From assembly GCA_015232955.1 (NCBI GenBank), contig JADFYS010000047.1, positions 1-10,519 on the forward strand: DNA of 10,519 nucleotides. Direction: 5' to 3'. Numbering within the stretch: the first letter of the stretch is position 1; each line of letters opens with the position of its first letter. The notes beneath the pieces were generated by a model, which was not told where the DNA came from, searched no databases, and was given only the letters and a program-made list of their open reading frames with translations. Below are positions 1 to 6,988 of this stretch, piece after piece. The stretch comes from Gammaproteobacteria bacterium. Its GTDB lineage: Bacteria > Pseudomonadota > Gammaproteobacteria > Thiohalomonadales > Thiohalomonadaceae. Position numbers and translations under genes: made by a program.

Positions 1-234
1 AAAATAGGCCAGGGGAGTGAATGGTTACGCTAATGGATTTCACGCTAATGCAGAAATGGTGAGAGAGATGAGTTTTTCTATTCACTATTCTCTTGCCGTG
101 GCCGCTCTATCGGAAGGTGACGGTTCTGACCTATCCCCCCAAACTCCCTCTTCCGCAGGAAGAGGGTGGGGAGGATAGGCTGCCGTTCTCTTTCGAAATT
201 TTGCCACAAGGGATCTGTGCTGGGATGAAGCGTT
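1..234. other. Non-coding lead region upstream of the GH13 gene
   Basis: No convincing gene is seen here. A 9-bp direct repeat ACGCTAATG occurs at 27-35 and 42-50. A long palindromic element fills 130-179 and is listed separately. The frame of the downstream GH13 gene is closed by a TGA at 226-228, so that gene cannot extend into this stretch. No good promoter could be picked out, so the GH13 gene may be read from a promoter to the left of the window. Confidence 0.6.
130..179. repeat. REP-like palindromic intergenic repeat, left copy
   Basis: Nested inverted repeat. The outer arms CCTATCC (130-136) and GGATAGG (173-179) enclose a C-rich and a G-rich stretch. The inner perfect stem CCCTCTTCC (146-154) pairs with GGAAGAGGG (158-166) around a 3-nt loop GCA. 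The architecture matches the element at 10456-10507. No T-run follows, so it is a poor intrinsic terminator. REP-like elements of this C-rich/G-rich type are dispersed between genes in many gammaproteobacteria. It could still act as a transcript-end stabiliser. Confidence 0.65.
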
Positions 235-1953
235 GTGATTGAGTTTTCCGAAGGGTTTAGTGACCGTTGTGGTAGCTATTTTGAGCTGCTCTACGGTAAA
301 AAATTACGCAAAACACTCACCATGCGTCTGCGTGGAAAGTTGTTCGCCTTCAGTAAGCTCCATGGCGAACACAGTTACCCCGAGTGGAGTGAGCGAGATG
401 CGGTCATGGTCACCTTTGGCGATAGTATCTGCCGCGATAAACATCCGCTTCAGACCCTCTCCTATTTTCTCCAGCAGCAGCTGCAGGGGATCTTCTCGAC
501 GATTCATCTCCTCTCTTATCTGCCGCACAGTAGTGATGGCGCACTATCGGTGATCGATTACCGTGCTGTCTCGCCTGAGTATGGGAGTTGGTATGATATT
601 GAGCAGATCGGTCAGGAATTTGACCTGATGACCGATCTCATGGCCAACCATATTTCACGCGAAAGTGACTGGTTTAGTGACTACATTAACGGGATGAAGC
701 CGCGATGTGACTACTTTATCGAGATGCCCCCCGAGAGCGATCTCAGCTCGGTGGTTCGTAGCAGTAAATCTCCGTTACTGAACGAGGTTCACACTCGGCG
801 CGGGGTCCGTTATCTCTGGAGTTCATTTCACCACAATCAGGTGGATCTCAACTATCGCAATCCAGAGCTGCTGTTTGAGATGATCGATATCCTCCTCTTC
901 TATCTCAGCAAAGGTAACCGCTTCATCCGACTGAATGCGGTGGCCTACCTCTGGAAAGAGCTGGGAAGCACCTGTCTCAACCTGCCCCAGAGCCACGCCG
1001 TGGTCAAACTGTTTCGGGAGGTGATGGCCGCCGCTGCCCCCGGATCGATACTGCTGGCAGAGACCCACCTCTCGGCGACAGATAACAGCAGCTATCTTAA
1101 CGCTGCAGAAGAGAGTCAGATGGTGTGTCAGTACGCACTGGCGCCACTGCTGATACACGCCATTCATCGTGGAGAGAGCCGCTATCTTCGTCAGTGGCTA
1201 GAGATGCGCAATCCGCTGCCTGCAGGGTGCAGTTACCTCAATTTTCTCGATACCCATGAGGGGGTCGCCATCTGGGCTGCCGCCGAGACCCTGCCGCTGG
1301 CGGAGGTCACCGCAGTGGTGGCGCAGATGCAGGCTCGTGGAGGCTATGCCAGTCTTCGTCTCAGTGAAAATGAGGCTCCCTACGAGATCAACATCTCTTT
1401 TGTCGATGCGATGGGGGATAAGGGAGGAGCGACGAGTCACGAGGTCGTGGCGCGGGTTGTGCTGGCACACACCATCATGTTTGCGCTACGGGGAGTACCG
1501 GCACTCTATTTTCAGGGGTTAATGGCGACCCCCAACGACCTTGAAGGGGTTGCGGTTACGGGGCACCCCCGCTCCATCAACCGTCACCGCTGGAACTATG
1601 ATCTGTTGATGGCCCGTCTTAGCGATAAAAGTTCGATTCACGCCAGAATCTTTGGTGAGCTGAAGCGGCTGCTGCAGTTACGCCAGGAGCTGACACTGTT
1701 TCATCCCGAGGCGGGAGAGGAGGTGGTCGACCTAGGTGAAGCGCTGTTTGCCCTATGGCGCCACGCACTTGATGGCGAGAGTGCCCTTCTCGCGTTAAGT
1801 AACCTTAGTGGAGAGGGGGTCGAGGTGGCACTCCCCCCGGCGCCCGCCGGAAAATCGCTGCAGCGAGAGGTGATCTCCGGAGAAGAGATCACCGGTGGCG
1901 GGAAGGCGCTGCAGCTCGCCCCCTATCAGACTCTCTGGTTACTCTATAGTTAG
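235..1953 (+). CDS. GH13_18-like protein (sucrose/glucosylglycerate phosphorylase fold) with altered catalytic residues
   Basis: 572 aa with a GTG start at 235. An in-frame TGA at 226-228 rules out an earlier start, and a GGGA at 222-225 may serve as ribosome-binding site. The protein follows the GH13 subfamily 18 pattern from end to end. Residues 57-63 (VMVTFGD) are strand 1. SVIDYRAV (105-112) and conserved region I with Asp134, Asn138 and His139 follow. Region II is IRLNAVAY (231-238), region III LLAETH (273-278), region IV FLDTHEG (337-343), and RSINRH lies near residue 450. Family members cleave alpha-glucosides such as sucrose or glucosylglycerate with phosphate in the cytoplasm. Here the nucleophile Asp of region II is Asn234 (codon AAT, 934-936) and the region IV Asp after His is Glu342 (GAG, 1258-1260). 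Only the acid/base Glu276 is kept. The frame is intact and full length, so it is either a pseudoenzyme or an enzyme with changed chemistry. The fold call is firm; the substrate is unknown. Confidence 0.85.
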   Translation: MIEFSEGFSDRCGSYFELLYGKKLRKTLTMRLRGKLFAFSKLHGEHSYPEWSERDAVMVTFGDSICRDKHPLQTLSYFLQQQLQGIFSTIHLLSYLPHSSDGALSVIDYRAVSPEYGSWYDIEQIGQEFDLMTDLMANHISRESDWFSDYINGMKPRCDYFIEMPPESDLSSVVRSSKSPLLNEVHTRRGVRYLWSSFHHNQVDLNYRNPELLFEMIDILLFYLSKGNRFIRLNAVAYLWKELGSTCLNLPQSHAVVKLFREVMAAAAPGSILLAETHLSATDNSSYLNAAEESQMVCQYALAPLLIHAIHRGESRYLRQWLEMRNPLPAGCSYLNFLDTHEGVAIWAAAETLPLAEVTAVVAQMQARGGYASLRLSENEAPYEINISFVDAMGDKGGATSHEVVARVVLAHTIMFALRGVPALYFQGLMATPNDLEGVAVTGHPRSINRHRWNYDLLMARLSDKSSIHARIFGELKRLLQLRQELTLFHPEAGEEVVDLGEALFALWRHALDGESALLALSNLSGEGVEVALPPAPAGKSLQREVISGEEITGGGKALQLAPYQTLWLLYS

Positions 1954-3350
1954 CTCACTTGCTGAAGGAGGGTAATCGCCCTCTTGGCTGCCGCTTTCAC
2001 CTGCTCCGGGGCGGTACCCCCAGGGTGGTTGCGTGCGGCGACTGAACCCTCGAGGGTGAGTACGCTAAAGACATCCTCTTTAATCTCTGCACAGAACTGC
2101 TGCAACTCACTCAGTTCGAGCTGTGCGAGATCGCACTGCTTGTCGATGGCGTAGCTGACACTCTTGCCGACGATCTCATGGGCGTCACGAAAGGGGATCC
2201 CGCCCCGAACCAGATAGTCGGCAAGATCGGTGGCGGTGGCAAAGCCACTCTCTGCCGAAGCGTACATCTTCTCCCGCTTGAGGGTGATCTGGGCCATCAT
2301 CGCGGCGTAGACCTTGAGCGACCCTTTGACCGTATCGATGGTGTCAAATAGAGGCTCTTTATCCTCTTGATTATCCTTGTTATAGGCGAGAGGTTGCGAC
2401 TTCATCAGGGTGAGGAGGGTGGTGAGGTTACCGATAACACGGCTGCTCTTGCCCCGTACCAGCTCCGGGACATCGGGGTTTTTCTTCTGCGGCATAATCG
2501 ATGAGCCGGTGCAGAAGCTGTCGCCGAGATCGACCCAGTCAAACTGGGCAGAACTCCAGAGCACCAGCTCTTCAGAAAATCGGGAGAGATGGACCATGAG
2601 CAGGGAAGCCCACGAGGTGAACTCAATGGCGAAGTCGCGATCCGAGACCGCATCAAGAGAGTTACTGCAGATCGCCTCAAACCCAAGAAGGGTAGCGGTC
2701 ATCTCCCTGTCGATAGGGTAGGTGGTCCCGGCCAGTGCTGCGGCACCGAGGGGGAGGGTGTTGGTGCGGCTGCGGCACTCCAGCAGCCGCTGGCGATCGC
2801 GCTGCAGCATCTCGTTCCAGGCGAGCATATGGTGGCCAAAAGTGACCGGCTGCGCCGTCTGAAGGTGAGTGAAGCCGGGCATAATGGTCTCTGCCTCCTC
2901 TTTAGCCAAGGTGATGAGTGCCTGCTGAAGCTGCCGTAGTAACCCCTCAATAGCGTCGATCTCCTGCCGTAGATAGAGGCGGACATCGGTGGCGACCTGA
3001 TCGTTGCGGGAGCGGCCGGTGTGGAGCTTCTTACCGCTGGCGCCGATGCGGGCGGTGAGCCGGCTTTCGATATTCATGTGGAGATCTTCAAGCGAGATCG
3101 ACCACGGAAAGTCACCCGCCTCGATCTCTCTCTCAATCTCCTGCAAGCCGGTGATAATCTGATCGCGCTCACTCCGGGTGAGGATACCGGTCGCTTCCAG
3201 CATGGTGGCGTGGGCGATGGAGCCGGCGATATCCTGACGATACATCCGCTGATCGAAAGAGACCGAAGCGGTAAACGCCTCGACAAACTGGTCGGTAGGT
3301 TGGTTAAAACGGCCGGTCCACGGCTTCTCGGTTTTGGCAGGGGTGGTCAC
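1950..3350 (-). CDS. argH: Argininosuccinate lyase
   Basis: 466 aa from a GTG start at 3350. It catalyses the last step of arginine synthesis, splitting argininosuccinate to arginine and fumarate in the cytoplasm as a homotetramer. Visible motifs are the N-terminal WTGRF (11-15), HTGRSRNDQ (110-118), the catalytic Thr161-His162 pair in FTHLQTAQP, and the fumarase/lyase signature GSSIMPQKKNP (282-292) with catalytic Ser283. The length fits the family (about 460 aa). The frame stays open for another 148 codons upstream, but those run antisense to the start of mrcA and do not look like ArgH. A GGAGA lies about 10 nt before the chosen GTG, and translation from there begins close to the conserved WTGRF. 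The stop overlaps that of the converging GH13 gene by 4 bp. No other arg gene is in the window. Confidence 0.96.
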   Translation of the reverse strand: MTTPAKTEKPWTGRFNQPTDQFVEAFTASVSFDQRMYRQDIAGSIAHATMLEATGILTRSERDQIITGLQEIEREIEAGDFPWSISLEDLHMNIESRLTARIGASGKKLHTGRSRNDQVATDVRLYLRQEIDAIEGLLRQLQQALITLAKEEAETIMPGFTHLQTAQPVTFGHHMLAWNEMLQRDRQRLLECRSRTNTLPLGAAALAGTTYPIDREMTATLLGFEAICSNSLDAVSDRDFAIEFTSWASLLMVHLSRFSEELVLWSSAQFDWVDLGDSFCTGSSIMPQKKNPDVPELVRGKSSRVIGNLTTLLTLMKSQPLAYNKDNQEDKEPLFDTIDTVKGSLKVYAAMMAQITLKREKMYASAESGFATATDLADYLVRGGIPFRDAHEIVGKSVSYAIDKQCDLAQLELSELQQFCAEIKEDVFSVLTLEGSVAARNHPGGTAPEQVKAAAKRAITLLQQVS

Positions 3351-3470
3351 AGCGTACACTTCTCCGGGCTGATAGTTTCTGATATGGGTTGAAGCGAGGA
3401 AGTATAGCGTAACCGGTTCCCGCCTTGATCTATAATAGGGATCTGATTTGACTGTTGATGAGTATTTTGT
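3351..3470. promoter_or_regulatory. Divergent argH / mrcA promoter region
   Basis: This 120-bp gap separates two divergent genes. On the plus strand a perfect -10 hexamer TATAAT lies at 3431-3436, 34 bp before the mrcA start, without a good -35 box at normal spacing. On the minus strand TATACT (3406-3401) is a candidate -10 for argH, also with a weak -35. No arginine-repressor (ARG box) palindrome could be recognised by eye. The -10 calls are sequence-based; which are used is inference. Confidence 0.45.
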
Positions 3471-5963
3471 ATGCGACGCTTTTTTGTCTGGTTGCTGGCC
3501 CTGACCCTGATCCTGACGATCGCTGGTGTCGGGGTGATCACCGGGGGATACCTCTATCTCAACCCCAAACTGCCCAGTATAGAGCTGTTGCGCGAGACCA
3601 AGCTCAATGTGCCGCTGCGGGTATTCAGTCGCGAAGGGGATCTTATCGCCGAGTTTGGAGAGGTGAAACGGACACCGCTCACCTATCATCAGTTTCCCTC
3701 GCTGTTGACGGCAGCGGTGATCGCCTCGGAAGATGGGAACTTTTATCAGCACTACGGGGTTGACCCGATGGGTCTGGCGCGTGCGGTCTACCATCTGCTT
3801 CGCACCGGAAAGAAGGGGCAGGGGGGGAGTACGATCACGATGCAGGTTGCGCGAAACTTCTTTTTAAGCCGAAAAAAGACCTATCTGCGTAAGATTAACG
3901 AGATTCTTCTCTCGATCAAGATCGAACAGGAGCTGAGTAAAGAGGAGATTCTCGAACTCTATCTCAATAAGATCTATCTCGGCAAACGGGCCTACGGCAT
4001 GGCGGCAGCGGCCGATGTCTACTACGGAAAAGAGTTGGCAGAACTGACCCTGGCGCAGGTGGCGATGTTGGCTGGGCTACCCAAGGCCCCCTCCACCTCC
4101 AACCCCATTGCCAACCCGGAAAAAGCGCTTATTCGTCGAAACTATGTTCTACGCCGGATGCACGAACTGGGGATGATCACCGCCCGACAGCGGAGAGAGG
4201 CGGAGGGTACAGAGGTAACTGCTGCCCCCCATTCGACCCAGATAGAGCTTGAAGCCCCTTATGTTGCAGAGATGATTCGGTCGCAGATGGTAGAGCAGTA
4301 TGGGGAGGACGCCTACAACGATGGCTATCGGGTCTACACCACCATTGAATCCAAACTGCAGCGCGCCGCCAATGCAGCCGTCGTGGAGAACCTGGTCAAT
4401 TACGAACAGCGACACGGTTATCGTGGCGTTGAAGCACGACTGGAGGTGACGGGGAAGCCACTGCAGCAGCAGTGGTTGTCGCTACTTGAACCTTTTGTCG
4501 AAGAGGGGGGACTCCTCCCCGGGGTGGTTCTCGGTTTTGATGAGAGCGGAAAAGAGACCACCGTCGGCCTGCTGGGGGGAGAGGTGGTGACGCTGCCGTG
4601 GGCGGGGGTCTCGTGGGCGCGGCGCTACATCAGTGTCAATCGCCGTGGTGCAGCACCTACGACTGCTCAAGAGCTGTTGCAACCGGGGGAGGTGATTCGG
4701 CTCTATCCGCGTCAGGTAGAAGGGGAGGAGGGGATGACGATCCGTTATGAGTTGGCGCAGATCCCGCAGGTCTCCGGGGCGCTGATCTCACTCAACCCGG
4801 ATGACGGAGCGACTCTGGCGCTGGTGGGCGGTTTCAACTTCTATCAGAGTAAATTTAATCGGGTGACACAGGCACGGCGTCAACCCGGCTCAAACCTGAA
4901 ACCATTTATCTACTCGGCGGCACTGGAGAACGGTTTTACCACCGCCTCTCTCATCAATGATGCGCCGGTGGTCTTTGATGACCCCTACCTTGAAGGGGAG
5001 TGGCGACCAGAGAACTATAGTGGCAAATTTTTCGGGCCGACCCGAATGCGCCTCGCCCTCACCAAATCGCGAAACCTGGTCTCAATTCGGCTGTTGCGCA
5101 GTATCGGTGTCCCCAAAGCGCTGCATCAGTTGCAGCAGTTTGGCTTTGATCCCGAGCAGTTACCCCATAACCTCTCCCTCGCCCTGGGTACCGCTTCCCT
5201 CACCCCCTATGAACTGGTACGGGGATATGCGGTACTGGCCAACGGCGGTTATCGGGTAGAGCCGTATCTAATCACCCATGTCGAGGACAGCTACGGTGGA
5301 GTGGTGATGCGCGCCAATCCTGCCACGGTCTGCCACCACTGTCCTGAAGGGGATATTTCTGACGCGACTGCGGGAGGCGTTGAAGCAGAAGCAGAAGCAG
5401 AAGCACCCTTCCCAGCGGAAGATCCGGTGGCAGAGGCGGGCTACGGCATACCCCCCCAGAAAGTGGCGCCAAGAGTGGTTGAGGCGCGTAATATCTATCT
5501 GGTGCGTAGTATGCTCCAGGATGTAATCCAGTACGGCACCGGACGCAAGGCGAGAGAGTTGGCAAGATCGGATCTCGCCGGCAAGACCGGTACCACCAAT
5601 GATCAACGCGACGCCTGGTTTAGTGGTTTTAACAGCCGTATTGTCGCCACCAGTTGGGTCGGGTTTGATCAACCCTCCACCTTGGGGGCATACGAGACAG
5701 GGGGGCGGGCGGCGCTGCCGATCTGGATCGACTATATGCGTGTTGCGCTGGAGGGGATGCCCGAGGCGACAATGGAACAGCCACCGGGGATGGTGACCCT
5801 GCGTATCGATAAAGAGCGGGGAACTATCGCCTCTGCCGATAACCCGGATGCGATCCTTGAGATCTTTCGGGAAGAGTTTGCCCCGGTTACGCCCGAGGGT
5901 TCATCCTCTGCGCTGGCGGTGACCCAGGAAGAGGTGGAGACGATGACCCGTGAACTCTTTTAA
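3471..5963 (+). CDS. mrcA: Penicillin-binding protein 1A (bifunctional peptidoglycan glycosyltransferase/transpeptidase)
   Basis: 830 aa, close to the usual 800-850 aa of PBP1A. It polymerises lipid II and crosslinks the glycan strands on the periplasmic face of the inner membrane. A signal anchor spans about residues 5-29. The GT51 domain follows, with catalytic Glu87 in ASEDGNFYQHYG, QGGSTITMQ (117-125), KINE (141-144) and the EILELYLN motif (159-166). A beta-rich linker/OB-like domain lies about 300-440. The transpeptidase domain has SxxK at Ser474-Lys477, SxN at Ser533-Asn535 and KTG at 705-707. A CHHC motif and an acidic Glu-Ala repeat, coded by four perfect GAAGCA units (5382-5405), sit before the KTG lobe. 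All catalytic motifs are intact. The ATG has only a weak upstream GATGAG. The gene is also called ponA. It lies divergent from argH rather than from pilM, the common neighbour in many relatives. Confidence 0.95.
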   Translation: MRRFFVWLLALTLILTIAGVGVITGGYLYLNPKLPSIELLRETKLNVPLRVFSREGDLIAEFGEVKRTPLTYHQFPSLLTAAVIASEDGNFYQHYGVDPMGLARAVYHLLRTGKKGQGGSTITMQVARNFFLSRKKTYLRKINEILLSIKIEQELSKEEILELYLNKIYLGKRAYGMAAAADVYYGKELAELTLAQVAMLAGLPKAPSTSNPIANPEKALIRRNYVLRRMHELGMITARQRREAEGTEVTAAPHSTQIELEAPYVAEMIRSQMVEQYGEDAYNDGYRVYTTIESKLQRAANAAVVENLVNYEQRHGYRGVEARLEVTGKPLQQQWLSLLEPFVEEGGLLPGVVLGFDESGKETTVGLLGGEVVTLPWAGVSWARRYISVNRRGAAPTTAQELLQPGEVIRLYPRQVEGEEGMTIRYELAQIPQVSGALISLNPDDGATLALVGGFNFYQSKFNRVTQARRQPGSNLKPFIYSAALENGFTTASLINDAPVVFDDPYLEGEWRPENYSGKFFGPTRMRLALTKSRNLVSIRLLRSIGVPKALHQLQQFGFDPEQLPHNLSLALGTASLTPYELVRGYAVLANGGYRVEPYLITHVEDSYGGVVMRANPATVCHHCPEGDISDATAGGVEAEAEAEAPFPAEDPVAEAGYGIPPQKVAPRVVEARNIYLVRSMLQDVIQYGTGRKARELARSDLAGKTGTTNDQRDAWFSGFNSRIVATSWVGFDQPSTLGAYETGGRAALPIWIDYMRVALEGMPEATMEQPPGMVTLRIDKERGTIASADNPDAILEIFREEFAPVTPEGSSSALAVTQEEVETMTRELF

Positions 5964-5989
5964 GCGAAAAGATATTTGCACTGTTTTTT

Positions 5990-6101
5990 TAGTTGCAATT
6001 AGGTATACTTCAGGGGCATGGAGATTTCCCTGTAAGTGATCCCCCCGCTGGGATTGGTGAAAACGCTGGTTGTCAGCACAAATATATTTATAGAGAGTAA
6101 T
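5990..6101 (+). promoter_or_regulatory. Promoter and structured leader of the cold-shock gene
   Basis: A candidate -10 box TATACT lies at 6004-6009, with no good -35 at standard spacing. If used, the leader would be about 85-90 nt. It contains two short stems: CAGGG (6011-6015) with CCCTG (6028-6032), and ATCCC (6039-6043) with GGGAT (6050-6054). Long folded leaders that act in temperature control are known for cspA-type genes. The stems are seen in the sequence; the thermosensing role is inference. An A/G-rich AGAGAG just before the ATG serves as ribosome-binding site. Confidence 0.4.
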
Positions 6102-6314
6102 ATGTCAGATCGTATAGAAGGTACCGTGAAGTGGTTCAATGATGAGAAGGGTTTTGGATTTATTGAACAGGCAAGCGGTAAAGATGTCTTTGTTCACTAC
6201 AGCGCCATTTCCGGCGAGGGTGGAAGAAAAACACTTCATGAAGGGCAGAGAGTCACCATGGTGGTCACCATGGGGCAGAAAGGTCCTCAGGCTGAGGATG
6301 TACTCCCCGGTTAA
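6102..6314 (+). CDS. CspA-family cold-shock protein
   Basis: 70 aa, exactly the usual size of a single cold-shock domain (five-stranded OB fold). These proteins bind single-stranded RNA and DNA and act as RNA chaperones in the cytoplasm. The RNP1 motif KGFGFI (16-21) and RNP2 motif VFVHY (29-33) are both present, as are the GTVKWFN start and the KGPQAEDV end. The ATG at 6102 is preceded by AGAGAG. The frame is open further upstream (to about 6036), but the family starts at this ATG. A 12-bp tandem duplication (GTCACCATGGTG at 6252-6263, then GTCACCATGG) codes VTMVVTM without changing the family length. A hairpin and an intrinsic terminator follow, so it is a single-gene transcript. Which csp paralogue it is cannot be said. 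Confidence 0.95.
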   Translation: MSDRIEGTVKWFNDEKGFGFIEQASGKDVFVHYSAISGEGGRKTLHEGQRVTMVVTMGQKGPQAEDVLPG

Positions 6315-6333
6315 GAGGAGACGAAGGGTGCAG

Positions 6334-6357
6334 AGGGGCGGAGTTCTCTCCACCCCT
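6334..6357 (+). other. Hairpin in the 3' untranslated region of the csp transcript
   Basis: AGGGG-C-GGAG (6334-6343) pairs with CTCC-A-CCCCT (6348-6357) around the loop TTCT, with one internal mismatch. No T-run follows, so this is probably an mRNA-stabilising stem just before the true terminator rather than a terminator itself. Confidence 0.4.
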
Positions 6358-6371
6358 TGAGTCATCCCTCT

Positions 6372-6399
6372 AAAAACCCCGCGTTGCGGGGTTTTTTTT
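6372..6399 (+). terminator. Intrinsic terminator of the csp gene
   Basis: A-rich stretch, then CCCCGC (6377-6382), loop GTT, GCGGGG (6386-6391) and a run of eight T (6392-6399). The A-run before the stem lets the hairpin extend by A-U pairs. The symmetric A/T flanks mean it could work in both directions. It is a textbook Rho-independent terminator 58 bp after the csp stop. Confidence 0.92.
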
Positions 6400-6426
6400 G
6401 GATAACTATTTTTTGCGGTATTTAGC

Positions 6427-6918
6427 GTGAAATACATTAGCCCAAGTTTGCGAATTCGTATAGGTGTTTCCTTAAAATTCAATTACTTAAAATTTATTAT
6501 GGCACTACAAATTTTGCATTTTGAATTCCGATAGAGGGTTAGCGCCGCTCTTAGAAAATCTTGGACAAGGTTGACCGAAATGTCAATGGGAGATCTTGCG
6601 ATTATGGCTCTACAAATGACAAATGATTTTTAACATCATGAGTTTACGCAAAATTTATTTTTCCGAAATGAAATAATCAATAACTTACCGAGTTTTTGGT
6701 CTTGGAAAACGCAAACTTGGGTTAGGTTGAACAACATAGTGGAGCAAGACCATCGCGGCGTGAAGAGAATTACCAAGCCGATGATGGGGTTCCATAGTTT
6801 CTGGTCTGCTCAACGGACCTTGGCTGGCATCGAACTGGTTCGGATGATCTGTAAAGGACAGATGGTCGCTGGGGGCTATATATCCTCGGCACAGCAGTTC
6901 TATGCCCTAGCGGCATGA
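6427..6918 (+). pseudogene. IS6-family transposase, C-terminal fragment interrupted by a small insertion
   Basis: From 6727 the frame reads LNNIVEQDHRGVKR, then GFHSFWSAQRTLAGIE and KGQM, the conserved C-terminus of IS6-type DDE transposases. The Glu in NNIVEQDH is the last catalytic acid. On the other side of the insert, 6427-6435 codes VKY, the residues that normally stand directly before LNN in this family. With the insert and one TTAG copy removed, the frame runs on as VKY-IR-LNN. The two upstream catalytic Asp residues and the helix-turn-helix are missing, so the gene is dead. An apparent TTG start at 6727 is only an accident of the frame. Confidence 0.85.
6437..6725. mobile_element. MITE-like element (281 bp) with TTAG flanking duplications
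   Basis: Perfect 12-bp terminal inverted repeats: CCCAAGTTTGCG (6441-6452) and CGCAAACTTGGG (6710-6721). Each is bordered by TTAG (6437-6440 and 6722-6725), as expected of a 4-bp target-site duplication. The A+T-rich inside has no credible gene. It carries a direct repeat of 17 bp with one mismatch, ATTATGGCACTACAAAT (6496-6512) and ATTATGGCTCTACAAAT (6601-6617). It sits inside the dead IS6 transposase, so it arrived after or during that gene's decay. It is too short to code its own transposase and would need one supplied in trans. The transposase family that uses these ends could not be named with confidence. Confidence 0.7.
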
Positions 6919-6988
6919 AATGACAGAAATTCATGGAAGCAGTTCGCCCTTGCTGAAAGTTTGCGACAGAACCCTCCACATTCTTGCT

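Larger units (their letters stand above)
6409..6973 (+). mobile_element. 3' remnant of an IS6-family insertion sequence
   Basis: The stretch carries the last part of an IS6-type transposase (see the pseudogene entry), its TGA stop at 6916-6918 and, 41 bp on, a right inverted repeat TTTGCGACAGAACC (6960-6973). That repeat differs at two positions from the common IS6/IS26 end TTTGCAACAGAGCC. The left end, most of the transposase and the left target duplication are gone. The left edge abuts the csp terminator and cannot be fixed exactly. The right end lies 15 bp from the nhaR stop codon. The remnant is split by the MITE-like insert at 6441-6721. Confidence 0.8.

Noticed and set aside
3351..3794. 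148-codon N-terminal extension of the argH frame
   Set aside because: It runs antisense to the start of mrcA, has no resemblance to ArgH, and the GTG at 3350 gives the normal length with a ribosome-binding site.
5976..5998. Possible mrcA terminator: TTGCACT and AGTTGCAA around a T-run
   Set aside because: The T-run is in the loop, not after the stem, and the stem is short and bulged.
6036..6101. Longer csp start giving 92 aa
   Set aside because: The family begins at the ATG at 6102, and the extra stretch is the folded leader.
6105..6482. Minus-strand 125-aa ORF over csp and its terminator
   Set aside because: It is an antisense shadow crossing a terminator, with no recognisable protein features.
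6727..6918. Independent 63-aa protein gene
   Set aside because: It is the tail of an IS6 transposase; the apparent TTG start lies inside the conserved motif.
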